A DNA stretch of 64,000 nucleotides from Perognathus longimembris pacificus (GCF_023159225.1 NC_063180.1:6011297-6075296), one strand, 5' to 3'; numbered from the stretch's first letter, positions 44,441 through 56,809 are shown. The notes: generated from the sequence alone by a model not told the origin. Made by a program: numbers and translations.

Positions 44441-45325
44441 CAATGACTATCATGGTTGGCTGTGAAAGAAGCAAGGAGATGGGGCCACAAATGGAGGGGG
44501 CCTAGAGTCAGGAAGGTTCAAGGCTGCTGTTTGGAAAGATGCAAGTAGGGGGTGGGGAGGGGAGGGGAGGCAGAGGGCTTTCAGATCACCAAGCAGCAGC
44601 CAGCTCCATCCCCAGAGGCCTTAAAATCAAATTCACCCAGGCTCTAGAATTTTATTTGTTAAATCCACACAATACTCCTCCATCTTTCTAAGTAGAACTA
44701 TAGATATACAAAAACAGCAGGGTGAGATGCAGAGGAGGGGCCATAGCCTGGTTTGTTCCAGGTTTTGTGTATCAGCACCAGCCTAACCATCTTCCATAGT
44801 CTTTCCAAGCTCCCTTCCCAAAAAACCCAAGAAACCCAAGCAGAAGGGGCAGGGGAAGACCTTGATGGTTTCTGTGAATTGTGGGATATCCTCTTGCCTA
44901 GGAATTCAGCAAGCACTGTTTGCTCAGCTAAGCCATTTTAAAAAGGGATTCCCTTGGACTTCTTTGGATATCAGAAAGGACACCAGCAATGTAGCCTGCT
45001 GGATCCACTCCCCTTCGCCACATAGCCTTGGTCAACTTCCTCCTCTGCTAACTCTTCCTATGATCACCACCACTAAGCAACCAGAGCATCTCCCCAGCAG
45101 TGCCTCTCCTCACTGGCTGCTCTGTGCCAGGGACTCACTCTTCCCCCCAAAGTCCTACACACTTATTATGCCCTTGGTCCTGCCCAGATCACCCTTGGCT
45201 CTAGAATAGGGCATCTTCTTAGAAACCAAGTCTTACTACTTCCAGCCCATACCCCCACTGAGACATTGTGGCCTCCAGTCTCTCTATGTCCACCTGCAAG
45301 CCCTCCCATAGGAAGGGCTTCCTAT
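44441..45325. other. Unique sequence
   Basis: No gene recognised; a short G-rich patch lies at about 44547-44570. Confidence 0.4.
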
Positions 45326-45329
45326 AGGA

Positions 45330-45520
45330 AGCCTGTCATCCTTTCTGTGTTTGACGAGCTCTTCAATTCTGCCTTACAGATGTTGCTCCTATGCAACCTC
45401 TTCCAGGAAGCTCCCTGGCCCTGCTAGCACATGGTCAGAGACCTGCAGCCATCCAGTACGTCCCTACTCAACACTTTGTATTATCTTTATGATCACAGCT
45501 ATAATTGCCTAGAAGGAAGC
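45330..45520 (+). mobile_element. L2 LINE fragment
   Basis: 'caacctcttccaggaagctc' and 'tttgtattatctttatgatc' follow the L2 3' consensus in order. Confidence 0.55.
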
Positions 45521-46725
45521 CCTGGCTTGGCAGGAGAGTGTGCCTAAGGCTACTCCCCATGAGGGAGAAGGGAGACAAGCCAGGTATCCAGTCCAGTCCT
45601 CCTCTGAGGAAAAGCTGCCATAGGAGCAAGGCATGTAGCATGTGCTAGAAAGGAAGGGGATCTACTACTCAGAATCCTAACGCCCAGACCTTGCCAGCTG
45701 ATGCCAGAGTTCAGGGAGCAGTTGTACACACATAAACACATGGGACCCAGGTACCCCTCAGGTCCTTGATCTAGGAGGGAGGGGGAAGGTCTAGGCAGTA
45801 TCCACAACACCCCTGGCCTCACCTTTCCATAACTCAGCTGCTGCCTTCCCCTTTCTACCCCTCCCAGAGAGATAGACAAGAGACAGGCAAGAGTCTGTGC
45901 AAATCATGGGAATTAGTGGGATTAGTACAATTTCTAGGTAAACACCTGGTGCCCAGGGTTCCAGGCAGCCACTTTCACTCCCTGGAGCTCCTGAGGCAGC
46001 CCAGCTAACACCATACATGGGCCCTAGAGGCCACCTGAGGATGACTGAGAGAAGCTGTGCTGGCTTCCCAGGCCTCCATGGGGGCCTGATGGTCCAACCT
46101 GGGAAAGTGCCCATGGGCTCCAGCAAAGCTCCAGCACCGGAGGATCCGGGAGTCATGGCCTCAGCACAGGAGGAGAGCCTGCACTCTCTCTGGACCACCC
46201 GAGAGCATGGCTCGCACTCACATTCTCCTGACCTGGGGGGAGGGTAACACCCAGATCACTTGCCTTCTGGGTCTCAGTAGGGCACAGAGAGTACCAAGGA
46301 GCTCTGGAGCCTCCCTAGGCCTCCCCAGGAGACTCTAGTCCCTGAGTTGAAGGAAGATGGTGGATACATCATCCAACATTTTTTAAAAGCTCCACAAATG
46401 GTAAGCATGTAGCAAAACCTGAACAGATGATCATAAAGCTCCTTCCAGATTCCAAATAATTTTTAAGTCCCAGCTAAAGCAAGACTGTGTTACCTAAAAC
46501 ACATTTTTATCTCTGCTAACTTGAAACTGGAAATGGGTGTCTCAGGGTATTATCAAGGGCAGTAAACCACAGCGCCTGTGAGCTTGCCACTGGTACAAGT
46601 CACAACTGTGTGCATGCAATGCCATGGAGTCTTACCCATGCTCACAGCTTCCCACTTAGGGTGTTACTAGGCCCCCGACCTTGCACTTGCTGTGTCAGTA
46701 AAGGAGCATGCATATCCCATATCAC
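45521..46725. other. Unique sequence
   Basis: A short block at 46375-46425 ('aacattttttaaaagctcca') faintly resembles a MER5-type end. No gene recognised. Confidence 0.4.
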
Positions 46726-46729
46726 AAAT

Positions 46730-46885
46730 AAGCCTGTGATATTAAAATAATTGCATTCAATATAACTGGTTTCATTTACGACCCTGTGTGTTTCTATGTA
46801 TTTGGCATATTTTTCTGCAGTAAGAATTACACCAGGTTGCTTAAGTGGACTGTGGTACAGAACAGATTAAGAACTTCAAGTTCCA
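46730..46885 (+). mobile_element. hAT-type DNA transposon 3' end
   Basis: 'ataactggtttcatttacga' and the closing 'ggtacagaacagattaagaa' follow the terminal segment of a dispersed hAT family ('ataactggtttcctttgtaa ... ggttaagaacccctg'). Confidence 0.6.
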
Positions 46886-47130
46886 GGGCTGACATGAAGA
46901 ATAAATTAATAATCAGAGAAGAATGAGCACATCACCCTGAAACCTGGAATCCCAGATACCTCCCACCACCTGGCTGCTTTGAACCCTGGCAAGTGAGTCA
47001 CACACAGAACATTTCCCCAGGCAGAACGAACTCCAGGAGAAAGGCAAGACCGCACTTCCCAGCCATCACAGCCACCACAGGCCGTAGCAAACTCACCATC
47101 AGTCTGATGTCTGTCAGGTGCATGCCTGGG
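46886..47130. other. Unique sequence
   Basis: Nothing recognised. Confidence 0.3.
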
Positions 47131-47465
47131 CACACACCAGCACCTGCACACACAGGTTCACACACAACAGACACTGGAGTCTCTGGGTTAGAAGATGCCT
47201 GCCATGCTGAGCCCATACAAAGCTTCACACACTCATGTGCATATATCCAGACCACATGCACATGCATATAGCATGTCACACAGTCACATATGTGAACATA
47301 TTTGCAAAAATGAGGTCACAGAACACACATACACCTACTTGCATGCTGTATAACTGTCACCCACCTATGCACAGTGCACATGTGTCATCATAGGCAAATA
47401 CACATACACCACACACACGGATACATGTGTGCATCAAAGATACACATATGCACATACACTACAGC
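47130..47465. repeat. Imperfect CA-rich tract
   Basis: CACA, CATA and GCACA words without fixed period over about 330 bp. Similar in type to the tracts at 13795 and 59765. Confidence 0.7.
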
Positions 47466-48480
47466 TAATAAATGCATGCCATACCTTGATCATAGACTTA
47501 CTTTTCAGATCAAATGAGACAAAGAAAGTTCCTGGAGAAGAGATCAGGCTGCCAATGCAATATAGATAAAGGATCAGAATAATTTAATCCTTATTATCAC
47601 CAAAGGAAGAGCAGCAAATGTGGCCCTCCTCCTATACCTGACCCAGATAACTGAGTACCTACCAGTCATTGCATCTGGGTCCTCATCTGGAAAATGTATG
47701 CTCTAAAGGGTGTCCTTACCCTAAGGGCAGTCCCTAATACCATAGGGCTAAGGCTGGCAGGATAAGAGCAAACGGGGCTGGGAATGCCCTTGTAAGCAGT
47801 GGAGCTTAGGCCTCTACCAATATACCTAGACCATATCCTCGGAGTCTTTGGACATGTGATTGCCCCCTTCTGAACCTTGGTTTCCTCCCCTGTGACACAG
47901 AGAACCCTCCAAACTCCCTCCCTCACAGAATGGCTGAGAAGAGACCTGGCCTTTCCAGGACCAGCTCAGTGGGTAACACATATGATAGCAGCTGCCTCCC
48001 ATGAGGTATGGCCCAGCATTAGGCCATCAGGGGCACCCCTGCAGACATGTGCCCTTCTCCAAAATATCACTCTCTCACATGAAACCAGAGGGACAACCCC
48101 AGCCTCTGTGGCCTCCTCCCTCACACACAAGGGCTTGGAGTTTGGATGTACCTGCTTCTGGTGTGTCAGTCTACCTGCCTGTCCCTACATATGCAACCTA
48201 CGGCCCAGCAAGACAAGAGCACCAAGCCCAACAGCAACCCAAAACAAGGGGCCCCAGACAGTGTCCCATGGCTGTACAGAGTGGGGGGCAGCTGTGTCAA
48301 AGCCTCTGCTCCTGGCTCTTCCCTCTTCTGACAACCCAACATTGGGAGGGGAGCCATACACTTCCTATCTGTCTGATCCCGCTTCCCCACTTCCTATCTG
48401 CCACAGACTTCATCTTGGGTCCCCAGAGAAAGAGAAAACTCAAAGAACCCCAGACCCTACAAAAGATCTTGGGGCTGATC
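47466..48480. other. Unique sequence, AT-rich first part
   Basis: 47490-47610 is AT-rich and repeat-free ('agaataatttaatccttatt') and could be a small CNE. The 210-residue frame 47877-48509 (+) shows no domain and runs into a SINE, so it is not accepted as a gene. Confidence 0.4.
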
Positions 48481-48484
48481 AGCC

Positions 48485-48945
48485 AGGTGCTGGTGGCTTA
48501 TGCCTGTAATTCTACCTACTCAGGAGGCTGAGATCTGAGAATCGTGGTTCAAAGCCAGCCCAGGTTTAAAATAAAAGTCTGCAAGGGGGGTGGGAATGTG
48601 GCTTAGCAGTAGAGTGCATGCCTAGCATGAATGAAGCCTGGGTTCGATTCCTCAGCACCACATAAACAGAAAAGGCCAAAAGTAGCACTGTGGCTCAAAT
48701 GGTAGACTGCTAGCCTCGAGCAAAAAGAAGCCAGGGACAGTGCTCAGTCCCTGAGTTCAAGCCCCAAGATTGGCAAAAAAAAAAAAAGTCTGTAAGATTC
48801 TTATCTCCAATTAAGTAACCCCCCTCCCCCCTAAAAAAACAGTAGTGGAGCTGTGGCTCAATTGGTAGAACAAAAGCCTTGAGTAAAATAGCTCAGGGAC
48901 AGCAGCCAGGCCTTGAGTTCAAGCTCTAAGACCAGCAAAAAGAAA
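48485..48945 (+). mobile_element. B1-Geo SINE split by an IDL-Geo
   Basis: Left piece 48485-48585 carries the B1-like half ('gccaggtgctggtggcttat'). The right piece 48797-48945 continues with 'ttatctccaattaagtaacc' and the Geo half ('gtggagctgtggctcaattg'). Together they make one complete B1-Geo. Confidence 0.93.
48586..48783 (+). mobile_element. IDL-Geo SINE nested in B1-Geo
   Basis: ID-like half 'tgggaatgtggcttagcagt' and Geo half 'agcactgtggctcaaatggt', with an A tail. Target duplication 'aaaagtctgcaag' at 48573-48585 against 'aaaagtctgtaag' at 48784-48796 (12 of 13). It landed in the same direction as its host. Confidence 0.95.
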
Positions 48946-48949
48946 AAGA

Positions 48950-49655
48950 AGGAAAGACAGGGATATGGCTTCCCATCATGCTCTACCACATTGCCCTGGG
49001 CTCCCCCTGGACAGCAAGGGGAATGTAGTCCACAGCAAGTTTATGGAGACTCAGCCTCAGACTTGTGTGAGGCACTGGAACACAGCACCTGCTCCTCAGT
49101 CAGGAGAGTGAGATCTCTGGGAAAGGCAAATGGAGAGATGTTCCTCTTGGCCTCGCTTCAGCAGCCTGGCCAGCTGGGCCTATTGATCTCTCAGCTCAAG
49201 TCCCACCCAGGGACCTGCAAGGTAGGGAAGGCAATGCCATCCAGCTCGCAGCATGACCAGAGGCTGCTTCCAAGCAAAAATCACCCTCCTAGAGTGTACA
49301 CCTGCTGCTTTATCGCTCCTTGCTCAAATTTATTTTTCCAAGTACAAAAGCTCCCTAATTTGTGCAGCCCCTGGGCTTGCTGGTGTTCAGGAAAACAGAT
49401 AATTAACCCTAATTCACTGACTTGCTAGGCTGGAACAGGCCCCACAGAGGGCCTGATGGGAAATGCAAAGCCCTCCCACTGCAGCCAGTCTCAGTAAAAG
49501 GAGATGGGTATGAGGAGGATTTGCTTGGTCCAGAAGGCTGTAGGCAAATTCTACTTCTCAGTTGGTGCAGTCCAATTTCTTCTCATTTCCACCCAGGTAT
49601 ATTCCCTGGAAACACCAAGCCATCTCCACTGCCTGTGTCACCAAGTCACCATGGT
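48950..49655. other. Unique sequence
   Basis: About 49290-49430 is AT-richer with 'aaacagataattaaccctaa' and may be regulatory. The 171-residue frame 48913-49428 starts in the SINE tail and shows no domain. Confidence 0.4.
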
Positions 49656-49661
49656 GTGTGT

Positions 49662-49682
49662 GGGGGGGGGGGGGGGGGAGAG

Positions 49683-49724
<42 letters not shown>
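49662..49724. repeat. G-run and (TG)n microsatellite
   Basis: 17 uninterrupted G (49662-49678), then about 20 TG units (49684-49724), the tail side of the antisense SINE that follows. Confidence 0.95.
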
Positions 49725-49726
<2 letters not shown>

Positions 49727-49918
49727 AGTACTGGGGCTTGAACTCTGGGCCTGGGTGCTGTCCTTTAGCTTTTTTGCTCAAGGCTAGCACTCTGCCATTT
49801 AAGCCACAGTTCCACTTCTAGCCTTTTGACGGTTAATTGGAGACAAGACTTACAGATGTTTCTGCTTCGACTGGCTTTGAGTTGCCAAGATTACAGGCAT
49901 GAGCCACCGGCTCCCAAC
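49725..49918 (-). mobile_element. B1-Geo SINE
   Basis: Antisense Geo ('ccagtactggggcttgaact', 'tgccatttaagccacagttc') and a shortened antisense B1 half ('ccaagattacaggcatgagc'). Confidence 0.9.
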
Positions 49919-50815
49919 CCAGTCACCACACTTTAAGACATGGAACTGCTCTCCTTAGTCCCTTTATCTAGTCCTAGATGGAGCTAGCTCAGCCTCTCGT
50001 GCTACCCCAGAAACTTGTATACCACTTCCTATTCAGGGAGGGCATGGAATGCAAACTTCAGAGAAAGAACACCAATGTGAACAACACCCAACTTCCCCGC
50101 AAGCCTGTTTCCTCATCTGTAAAATAAGGATGCTCCAGTACAACCAGAGCTTCATGTTACCATCACTGCAGCCAGAAAAGCCAATCCACTGGTCTCAAGG
50201 GAAGCCACCACCTAATAGAAGGCTCACAGTGACCTCATTCCTCTATCCACTCAGTTCCGCTCCTCTGAGATATGATGTTAAGCATCTCGGGGTAACAGGT
50301 TTTTGTAAGATGTCCATTCTGCTGAATTCCAAACCCCTGTTGCAGGTTCCCATTGTCCCTGGAGAGTCTTAAATCCCAGAGGACTGGGATCCCTCCCTGG
50401 CATCACCCACCAACAGAGGGTTGGGCTATTCTCTGAGGCTGTGTCTACAGGCGAACAAGGGCCCACTGTGAGGCTACCCGCCAGGCCCAGACATTTTAAC
50501 AGCTGCATTGTGTTTCCAAGGCATGATTCCCTGGCCAGCAAGAAGGAAAAACAAGGCTGGCCTCTGCCCCAGCAGGGAAAACACAGTCCAGAGCAGGCTG
50601 CAGTAGGGACAAGGTCTTCACAGATGCTGGGAACAGACAGTGCAGCTGCACCAAGAGCCCTGCTGAGGCCCCCTAATCCAAGGGTGAAGTGCGTACAAGC
50701 AGCAAGGGCTGATGGCTAGTGGAGAAAATCTCTAACATAGGTTCTGAAATAGAAAACCAGCAAGAATCTCTCAGGGCCACATGCCCTGGTCATAGCACTA
50801 AGGCTACAGCTCAGA
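49919..50815. other. Unique sequence with one MIR-like patch
   Basis: 'gtttcctcatctgtaaaata' at about 50107-50126 is a clear MIR core in sense orientation. The rest is unassigned. Confidence 0.5.
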
Positions 50816-50819
50816 CGCT

Positions 50820-50955
50820 GGGCTCTTCCTCAGACCGTCTCACCCTATTCCAGATGCCCCTGGTGCCCCACAAACCCTGTGGTTTGTACCTTCTGCCTGG
50901 AATGTCAGTCCCCAAATCTTCTAGGGTTAGCTCCATGTGCCCTGTTGACCTCCCA
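50820..50955 (+). mobile_element. L2 LINE fragment
   Basis: 'gtttgtaccttctgcctgga' followed by 'atgtcagtccccaaatcttc' resembles L2 ('ctgttccctctgcctggaat'). Confidence 0.45.
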
Positions 50956-50956
50956 C

Positions 50957-50980
50957 CAGGCCAGGCCAGGCCAGGCCAGG
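50957..50980. repeat. (AGGCC)n pentanucleotide repeat
   Basis: Nearly five perfect AGGCC units. Confidence 0.9.
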
Positions 50981-50989
50981 GGTCTGTCC

Positions 50990-52590
50990 TACCTCCATGA
51001 CCCCTGAAGTCAAGGCTCCTATGTCCCTTCCTGTTCACTCTAGGCATGGGCCCATCACTTATGACTGATTCAGACTAACGACAAATAACTCTCAGGCACT
51101 CACACCAACAAACATCCTTTCCTCTTCCTAGCTACACCTCAGGCCTCAATACCCACAAGATCAAAGTGACAAGTGGATTTCAATTTCTGTGACCCATAAA
51201 CATTCTTGGAGGAGAACTTGTTAGGCTCTCTTACGTTAGAAGAGAGGTACAGTAATCAACTCATAATGTCTTGCCATTAGCCATGTAGTAATCAACTCCT
51301 AATGTCTGCCATGGGCAACACTATAAAAACTATGTATTAACAAAGACTTAGAGGAAAAATGCTGCTAGTATAAAAACACATCCCTTCCCTTCCTTTAAAT
51401 TCTAACTTCCCTGAGAGAAAAGCTTTGCTAAGCATATTGCTTAGCACTGAGGCCACATACTGCTGCACACTTGATGTACATACACTCTCAGGATGAACGA
51501 ACAAGTGACCACTTATCACTGAACATGTAAGAGCTATTACACATGCAGGAGGACTATTTCCCCTCTGGAACTGCAGGTTGGAACTGGTATTTCAAGGTTG
51601 CTCTGGGACTGTCTGAGCCCCAACCAGGAAGTGAGGAAATTGGACCTGATTCAACTACTTGAGCTTCCTAAGGACTCTTGGGGTTATGAGGCTTTCTAGA
51701 AAGGAGCCACCCTGAACCCAGATCCTCAGGCTCCTCCCTCTGATCCCAGTCAGCATACAAGGCCTCCAGGGGTCACCTCAAGCAGCCATGTATACATACC
51801 TATGTATGTGTGTGTGTGTGTGTAATTCATACATACACAACATCCCACAGCCAGCGATTATCTATGTCACAACCCTGGCCTAGACTGGCTGTGCCATTCT
51901 GTGTGTCTCCCCACTTCTGGGCCCAGTGCCCATCTGTAAGATAGGTAGTCTGGCCCCCAAGGAACAGAGTATCATGCCACAATTAGGTGGAAGCAACGAT
52001 TTTGGCACTTAGAAGGGTGTAGACAGAATCCAAGCCACCTGTACCCATGAACTATATGCCAGGCACTACCAATTTCCAAGGCTTGGTGTCATAGGCTTCC
52101 TCCCTCAGTGAGAGTGGTGTTGATCTTCGGGTAGGGTAGAAAGTAGTGCAGGTGTGAGGTGGCAGCTCTGCCCCTCCAGGCTCTAGGGAGAACTAGGTGG
52201 CCAGTGTGTGGCCCTGGCATCTCCAGGTTTGTTTCTTGCTCCAACTTGCAGAGCCACAACCTGCTCTACACCTCCCAGCAATGATGCATTCAGCTCAGCT
52301 GTCCTGCATGCTGTGTGCTACCTATGAGAGGGTCAGTCACACTCCCCCTTGCCACCCTTGCTCCTCCCTCTTCCACCCACCCTGCCTTTTTCCAGCTCTG
52401 CAGCAACCAATAGCCAGTAACATCCCAGCAGAAGGCTGCCTTGTTCTTGAAATGAAGCCCATTGGATGGGATCTCCATGCACGAATTGAAATGAAACTAG
52501 CTAGGCCAGTTCATTACTCCATCACTAGTGAGCCTTGGTCCAGCAGGTTCAAGCCTCTCCAAGTCTCCTGTCCTCCTTTCTCATACCCAG
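50990..52590. other. Unique sequence
   Basis: An imperfect two-copy repeat of 'gtaatcaactc.taatgtct' lies at about 51251-51315. A short (TG)n is at 51805-51823. About 52030-52110 weakly resembles MIR. No gene recognised. Confidence 0.4.
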
Positions 52591-52592
52591 GA

Positions 52593-52631
52593 ATCTCTGT
52601 CTGTCTCTGTCTCTGTCTCTGTCTCTCTGTC

Positions 52632-52721
<90 letters not shown>
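52593..52721. repeat. Compound (CTGT)n(TC)n(AC)n microsatellite
   Basis: CTGTCT hexamers, then CTGT tetramers, then TC, then AC dinucleotides in sequence over about 130 bp. Confidence 0.95.
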
Positions 52722-52723
<2 letters not shown>

Positions 52724-53335
52724 CTCCCATTAGGCAAATATCGAAGCCCAAGCCACATCCATAGGACCTTCAGCCCTGCTCCAAGGTGTGGGTAATGTGC
52801 AGCCTGGGCAACACCTGCTCAGCTGGGAAAGTTCTAGCAACTCTATGACTCCAACAAGTGCCACACATTTCCTGAGGACCCACTGTGTGTGGAGCCTAAG
52901 GTTACCTCTCTCACTACAGAGGCAAGTAAAATGAAGCACTGCTGTTCCAGGTTCCCAGCCAAGTTGGGGAGAGAAACAAGCACCAGGAGAGAGGATGAGC
53001 AAGAGAATGTGAAGCCCCATGTTCTGTCAGTGTCCATTCTCAGCACAGGGCCTCCACTGCCCATATCTACCACACTCAGTTCCCCTAGTCCTGTGCCCTC
53101 TGACCTCTTATGCATCTTTCCCACACCGTCAGACCTCACCTTTACTGCATTTCTGCAAGCCTGCACTCAGCCCCAACCCCTTAATGTGTTTCCCCCTGTG
53201 TCATCAACTCCTTTAAAAATGAAAGCCATGGGTGCCTTACCCAGGTAGGGCTAGCCTCTGTTGGCACTCCAGCTATGTCCACTCTCTCTGAATTCACTTG
53301 CACAAGTAGTACAGCCCTGATTTGCAATCCCAGCC
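52722..53335. other. Unique sequence
   Basis: Nothing recognised; overlapping short frames only. Confidence 0.4.
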
Positions 53336-53339
53336 TCTG

Positions 53340-53390
53340 ACCACTTCCTGGCACACAGTCAGTGTCCAATAAATGGACCATTCATGAGAG
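53340..53390 (+). mobile_element. MIR 3' fragment
   Basis: 'cctggcacacagtcagtgtc' followed by 'caataaatgg' is the MIR 3' end. Confidence 0.55.
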
Positions 53391-54585
53391 TCATCAGCCA
53401 GACCCCAGCATTCTGAAGTCAGCTGCCTCCTGGAGCAACTCTCTCATGTCCACTAGCAGCTACTTTGCAATAGGTAGCCAGTGAGTAGTAGGTGGCTAGA
53501 CTCTAGAGAACCTGACAAGAAGATATAGCCTATCTAGCTACTCCTTTCTTACTTAGATGCTGGGTAGAGACCTCTGTGGCTACAAATGGAATCACTGACT
53601 CCCTAGTTGAATTCTAGACTAGAGAGTCATTTCTTTGAAGCTTGTCCATTTTCAAGTACAGCCTATCAAAATGCAAAGTGCCCTGGAATAAAGTCAGACC
53701 TTATATGACTTTCATATCAAAAGTTTGGTTCTCTAAGTGGAGGGGAATTCAGCACAGAGAGGGCCAGAAGAGGAGGAGCAGAATAGGAGGTAAGAGCAAG
53801 GTGCCAAAAGCCCTGTACGGCTTTGTTGACGCCTGTCCTTTGCTCTGGCTGCGGTCCACACACTCCTGATTAAAGGAATGCATCTTCTTGCCTGTTCCTG
53901 TATTTCAGCATTTCTTGGCATGACACCATATGCAAAATGAAGTGGCTTTGTAGTGGCTGCTTGTTCTTTCCTCTCCTTCCGAAGACTCTCCAAGGCCCAC
54001 TCAATCAAGCCCCTTTTGTTCACTGGGCCCTTTGAAGGCTTCCGGAAAGGAAATGAACCCTCTTAACGCCATGCTACTGGGAGCCGGGCAGATCAGCATC
54101 CTTGCCAGCCCCCACTGGAACCTCAGTTCCCAGTCTGGTGACATAGGTGGGCTGCTCTGGGAATATACGCAAGGCGATCGCAGCCTGCATGAGAGGACAT
54201 ATGCCATATGGGCTTTTCTCTCATAAGCAAGATTTCTCCAATCTGGCAAGAAGCCCCATAAGAGGCAACAGGCTTAGAAGCCCCTTGGACACAGGGTTGC
54301 CACCCACAGTTATGGCTGGGAGCCAGGGTCCTGCCCCAGGGCACACAACTGATGGTGTGGAGTCTATAGTAAAAGAGGCATGCATGCAAGCCTCCTTTGC
54401 TCTCCATCACTTCATTCTACCCTCAGCCCCTCCCTACCAGTGAGCCTGGAGCCAGACTCCTCCCATACATAAAGACTCCATGCCTCAGCCACCCTGTGGT
54501 GGGGACACAGTCCACCAAAGGGGCCCTATGAAAGTCCTAGAGATCACAAAAGATCCACAGTCACCCTCCCGTTCTACTCAGGAAT
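53391..54585. other. Unique sequence, including an exon-like open stretch
   Basis: The minus-strand frame 53733-54047 is open but has no ATG at its start. It encodes a charged peptide (for example 'EWALESLRKERKEQ'). No donor or acceptor pair, no paralogue that I recognise, and no polyadenylated 3' end. It may be conserved non-coding sequence rather than an exon. Confidence 0.3.
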
Positions 54586-54588
54586 AAC

Positions 54589-54800
54589 AGCAGTCCTCAA
54601 CTGGAAGTGAACACCTCCAGGTGAACATCCCCATCCCCAGAGAACGTTTGACAGTCTGTGACATTTTAGATGATCTCTAAATTACGCCACTGGCAGCCAC
54701 TAGGAAGAGGCCCCGGATGCTGCTAGACATCCTACAACTTAGAGAGACACACCATAGAGAATTAGCCAGTCGGAATGTCTATGGTGCCAAGGTCAATAAG
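54589..54800 (+). mobile_element. MER20-like hAT DNA transposon
   Basis: 'cagcagtcctcaactggaag', 'gtttgacagtctgtgacatt', 'ggatgctgctagacatccta' and 'tctatggtgccaaggtc' follow the MER20 consensus in order at near full length (about 210 bp). The terminal 'cagtggttctcaac'-type repeat is eroded. Confidence 0.85.
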
Positions 54801-55080
54801 CACAGATGTCAGAAACATAGCAACTTAAGGTCACTGCTATAAAGACACAACATAGGTTGTGTAGTTATGTGAGAATAAAATAAAATTGAGTATGTGTTAT
54901 AGTCACCACTAGGACAATGGACCCTATGTTCAAGAGAAGGCAATCTATAGGAGAAAACAAATCTTATGTTAAGATGATGGGATTTGAGGCTATGCTGGGA
55001 ATTTGATCACATTCTTTAATATGAATGTTATTCTGCTCCTTTACATTAAAGTATAATTTATTAATTTTTGTTGTTTCTTT
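54801..55080. other. Unique AT-rich sequence
   Basis: Nothing recognised. Confidence 0.4.
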
Positions 55081-55082
55081 TT

Positions 55083-55192
55083 TATTTTTTGAGACTTAGA
55101 CGCTCACTACATGGCTCAGGCTAGTCTTGAACTCACCTCCTTCTTGCCTGTCTCCTGGGTGCTGAGATTACAGATGTGTACCATGCCTAGTA
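55083..55192 (-). mobile_element. B1-type SINE monomer
   Basis: 'catggctcaggctagtcttg', 'aactcacctccttcttgcct' and 'gggtgctgagattacagatg' are the antisense of a B1 monomer; a T-rich tail lies to the left. No ID or Geo half. Confidence 0.85.
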
Positions 55193-56800
55193 AAATGCTT
55201 GCTAATGAATATGGAGAAAGAAAATTCTAGCTTTACTTCTATGAAGGGAAAAGGTGGAGGAGGGATCTCAGAAGAAAATGACTGTGTCTAGCAAGTTCCA
55301 GGGCCTTCTTCCACTCCTCTGGATGAGGAAGGGGGCTTCTCTTTCCCTTACTCTAACAGCAGCAGACCGGGAATGATAATCGGCCTTCCAAACTCAAGGC
55401 TTTGCCTCAAAAGCAGTTTAAAGACCATTTTGTCAGAGGTCATTAGCCAGCCCATCTCCCCACACATTGGACAGCCCCTCACTGATGAACAGGGATACAT
55501 CAGTAGGACTAGGCCTGGCCACTGCCATTAGATCTCAACAAACCCAGAGAGCCAGTTGGGCTTCCTCTTCCAGACAGAAACCAAAGAAGAAAGGCTTATG
55601 CCAAGGGCAAACGTGGACTAGGAGAGAAAGTATGCACTGATACCTTGAAGTAGCCCAGAATGAAGTTATAGTGGTATAGAGGGTCAGCCACACCAGCCTC
55701 TGGGGCAGCTGGGAATGCTACCACTATAATAGCCAGTAGCTTGGATATCCATGAGCAGTGGTAGGCTGGGGTTCCCCACCAGCCTCCTGATACTGCAACA
55801 CTCCATGGAAACCTCCAAGCTGTCCCAATTCCACTCTAACATGTGCCAGACAGCAGGGAGAGGTAATGGGGCATGGAGCTTGTGCTGACCACTGCCTTGA
55901 CTTTGAAACAGCATGTCATGGAAACTGGAGGGGGGTCTCAGAAGCCACTGCCGGTTATCATTTGGTCTGCAATATCCCTGGTTCCACCAGCTCAGCTCAA
56001 GTAGCTATGGGAAGAACTAGGGGAGAGTGCATCTACTGGGGCCTGGCTGCCAGCTCTTCCTGGCATCCATCCCCATGGGCTTTCAAAGTACAGATGGGAA
56101 GAGCCTCACACCTGACAGCTGCCCTTGGGGCACTCCTGGCAAGCTCACACACATCATTTGCCAGGCACTGTGATGAGAAAAGTTGGGGACTGTGGGGCAC
56201 TAGGGACTGGCTGGGAGCGGTGTTCCCTGATCCTAGGCCTCATGCAGGATGAGTCAGCTGAACAGCTTGCAAGGCCCAAAGGTAAAACAAGGAATCCAAG
56301 ATGTGACAGAGGAAGTGAATGGCCAGAAAGCAGAAGAATAGAGGGCAGAGCCCAGCCAGAGACTCAGGGACAGAGAGAAAGAAGCACTTGGGCAATTATA
56401 TCCAGTCTGCACTCACTGTAAGCACACTAGATATAGAAGGTCCTAGGGAACCACAGAAGGTTGTTGAGCAAGGGGTAACCTATTCAACAGAAAATTTACA
56501 CAGTGAGGATACAATGAGCAATGCATGACGCTGGCCTCACAGAACCACTACCAGCCTAATTGCCCTCCAGTGGCCCAAGCTCCTGGTCCTGAGTGTCTAA
56601 ACTCTTGTGAAGGTCCTGGCTAGGAGGGTGCATTGGGGAGCCTGCCACTGAGAACCACTGTTGCTGTCACCCCCACTCATCCTGAAGGAAAGTGGGGACA
56701 TTACTATGCTGGAGGCTCTTTCCTCCTAGCACATGAGGAAGTGGCTCACCTGAGAAGTATCCTCAGAGAGGACAGTGGGGCGGTCCTGATGGGAGGGAAG
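55193..56800. other. Unique sequence
   Basis: About 56420-56520 ('gaaggttgttgagcaagggg') resembles an unassigned old interspersed repeat. 55370-55450 is repeat-free and CNE-like. No gene recognised. Confidence 0.4.
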
Positions 56801-56809
56801 GAACAGGTT

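Noticed and set aside
47877..48509. 210-residue plus-strand open frame
   Set aside because: No domain, overlapping frames on the same strand, and the C-terminal end is B1-Geo sequence.
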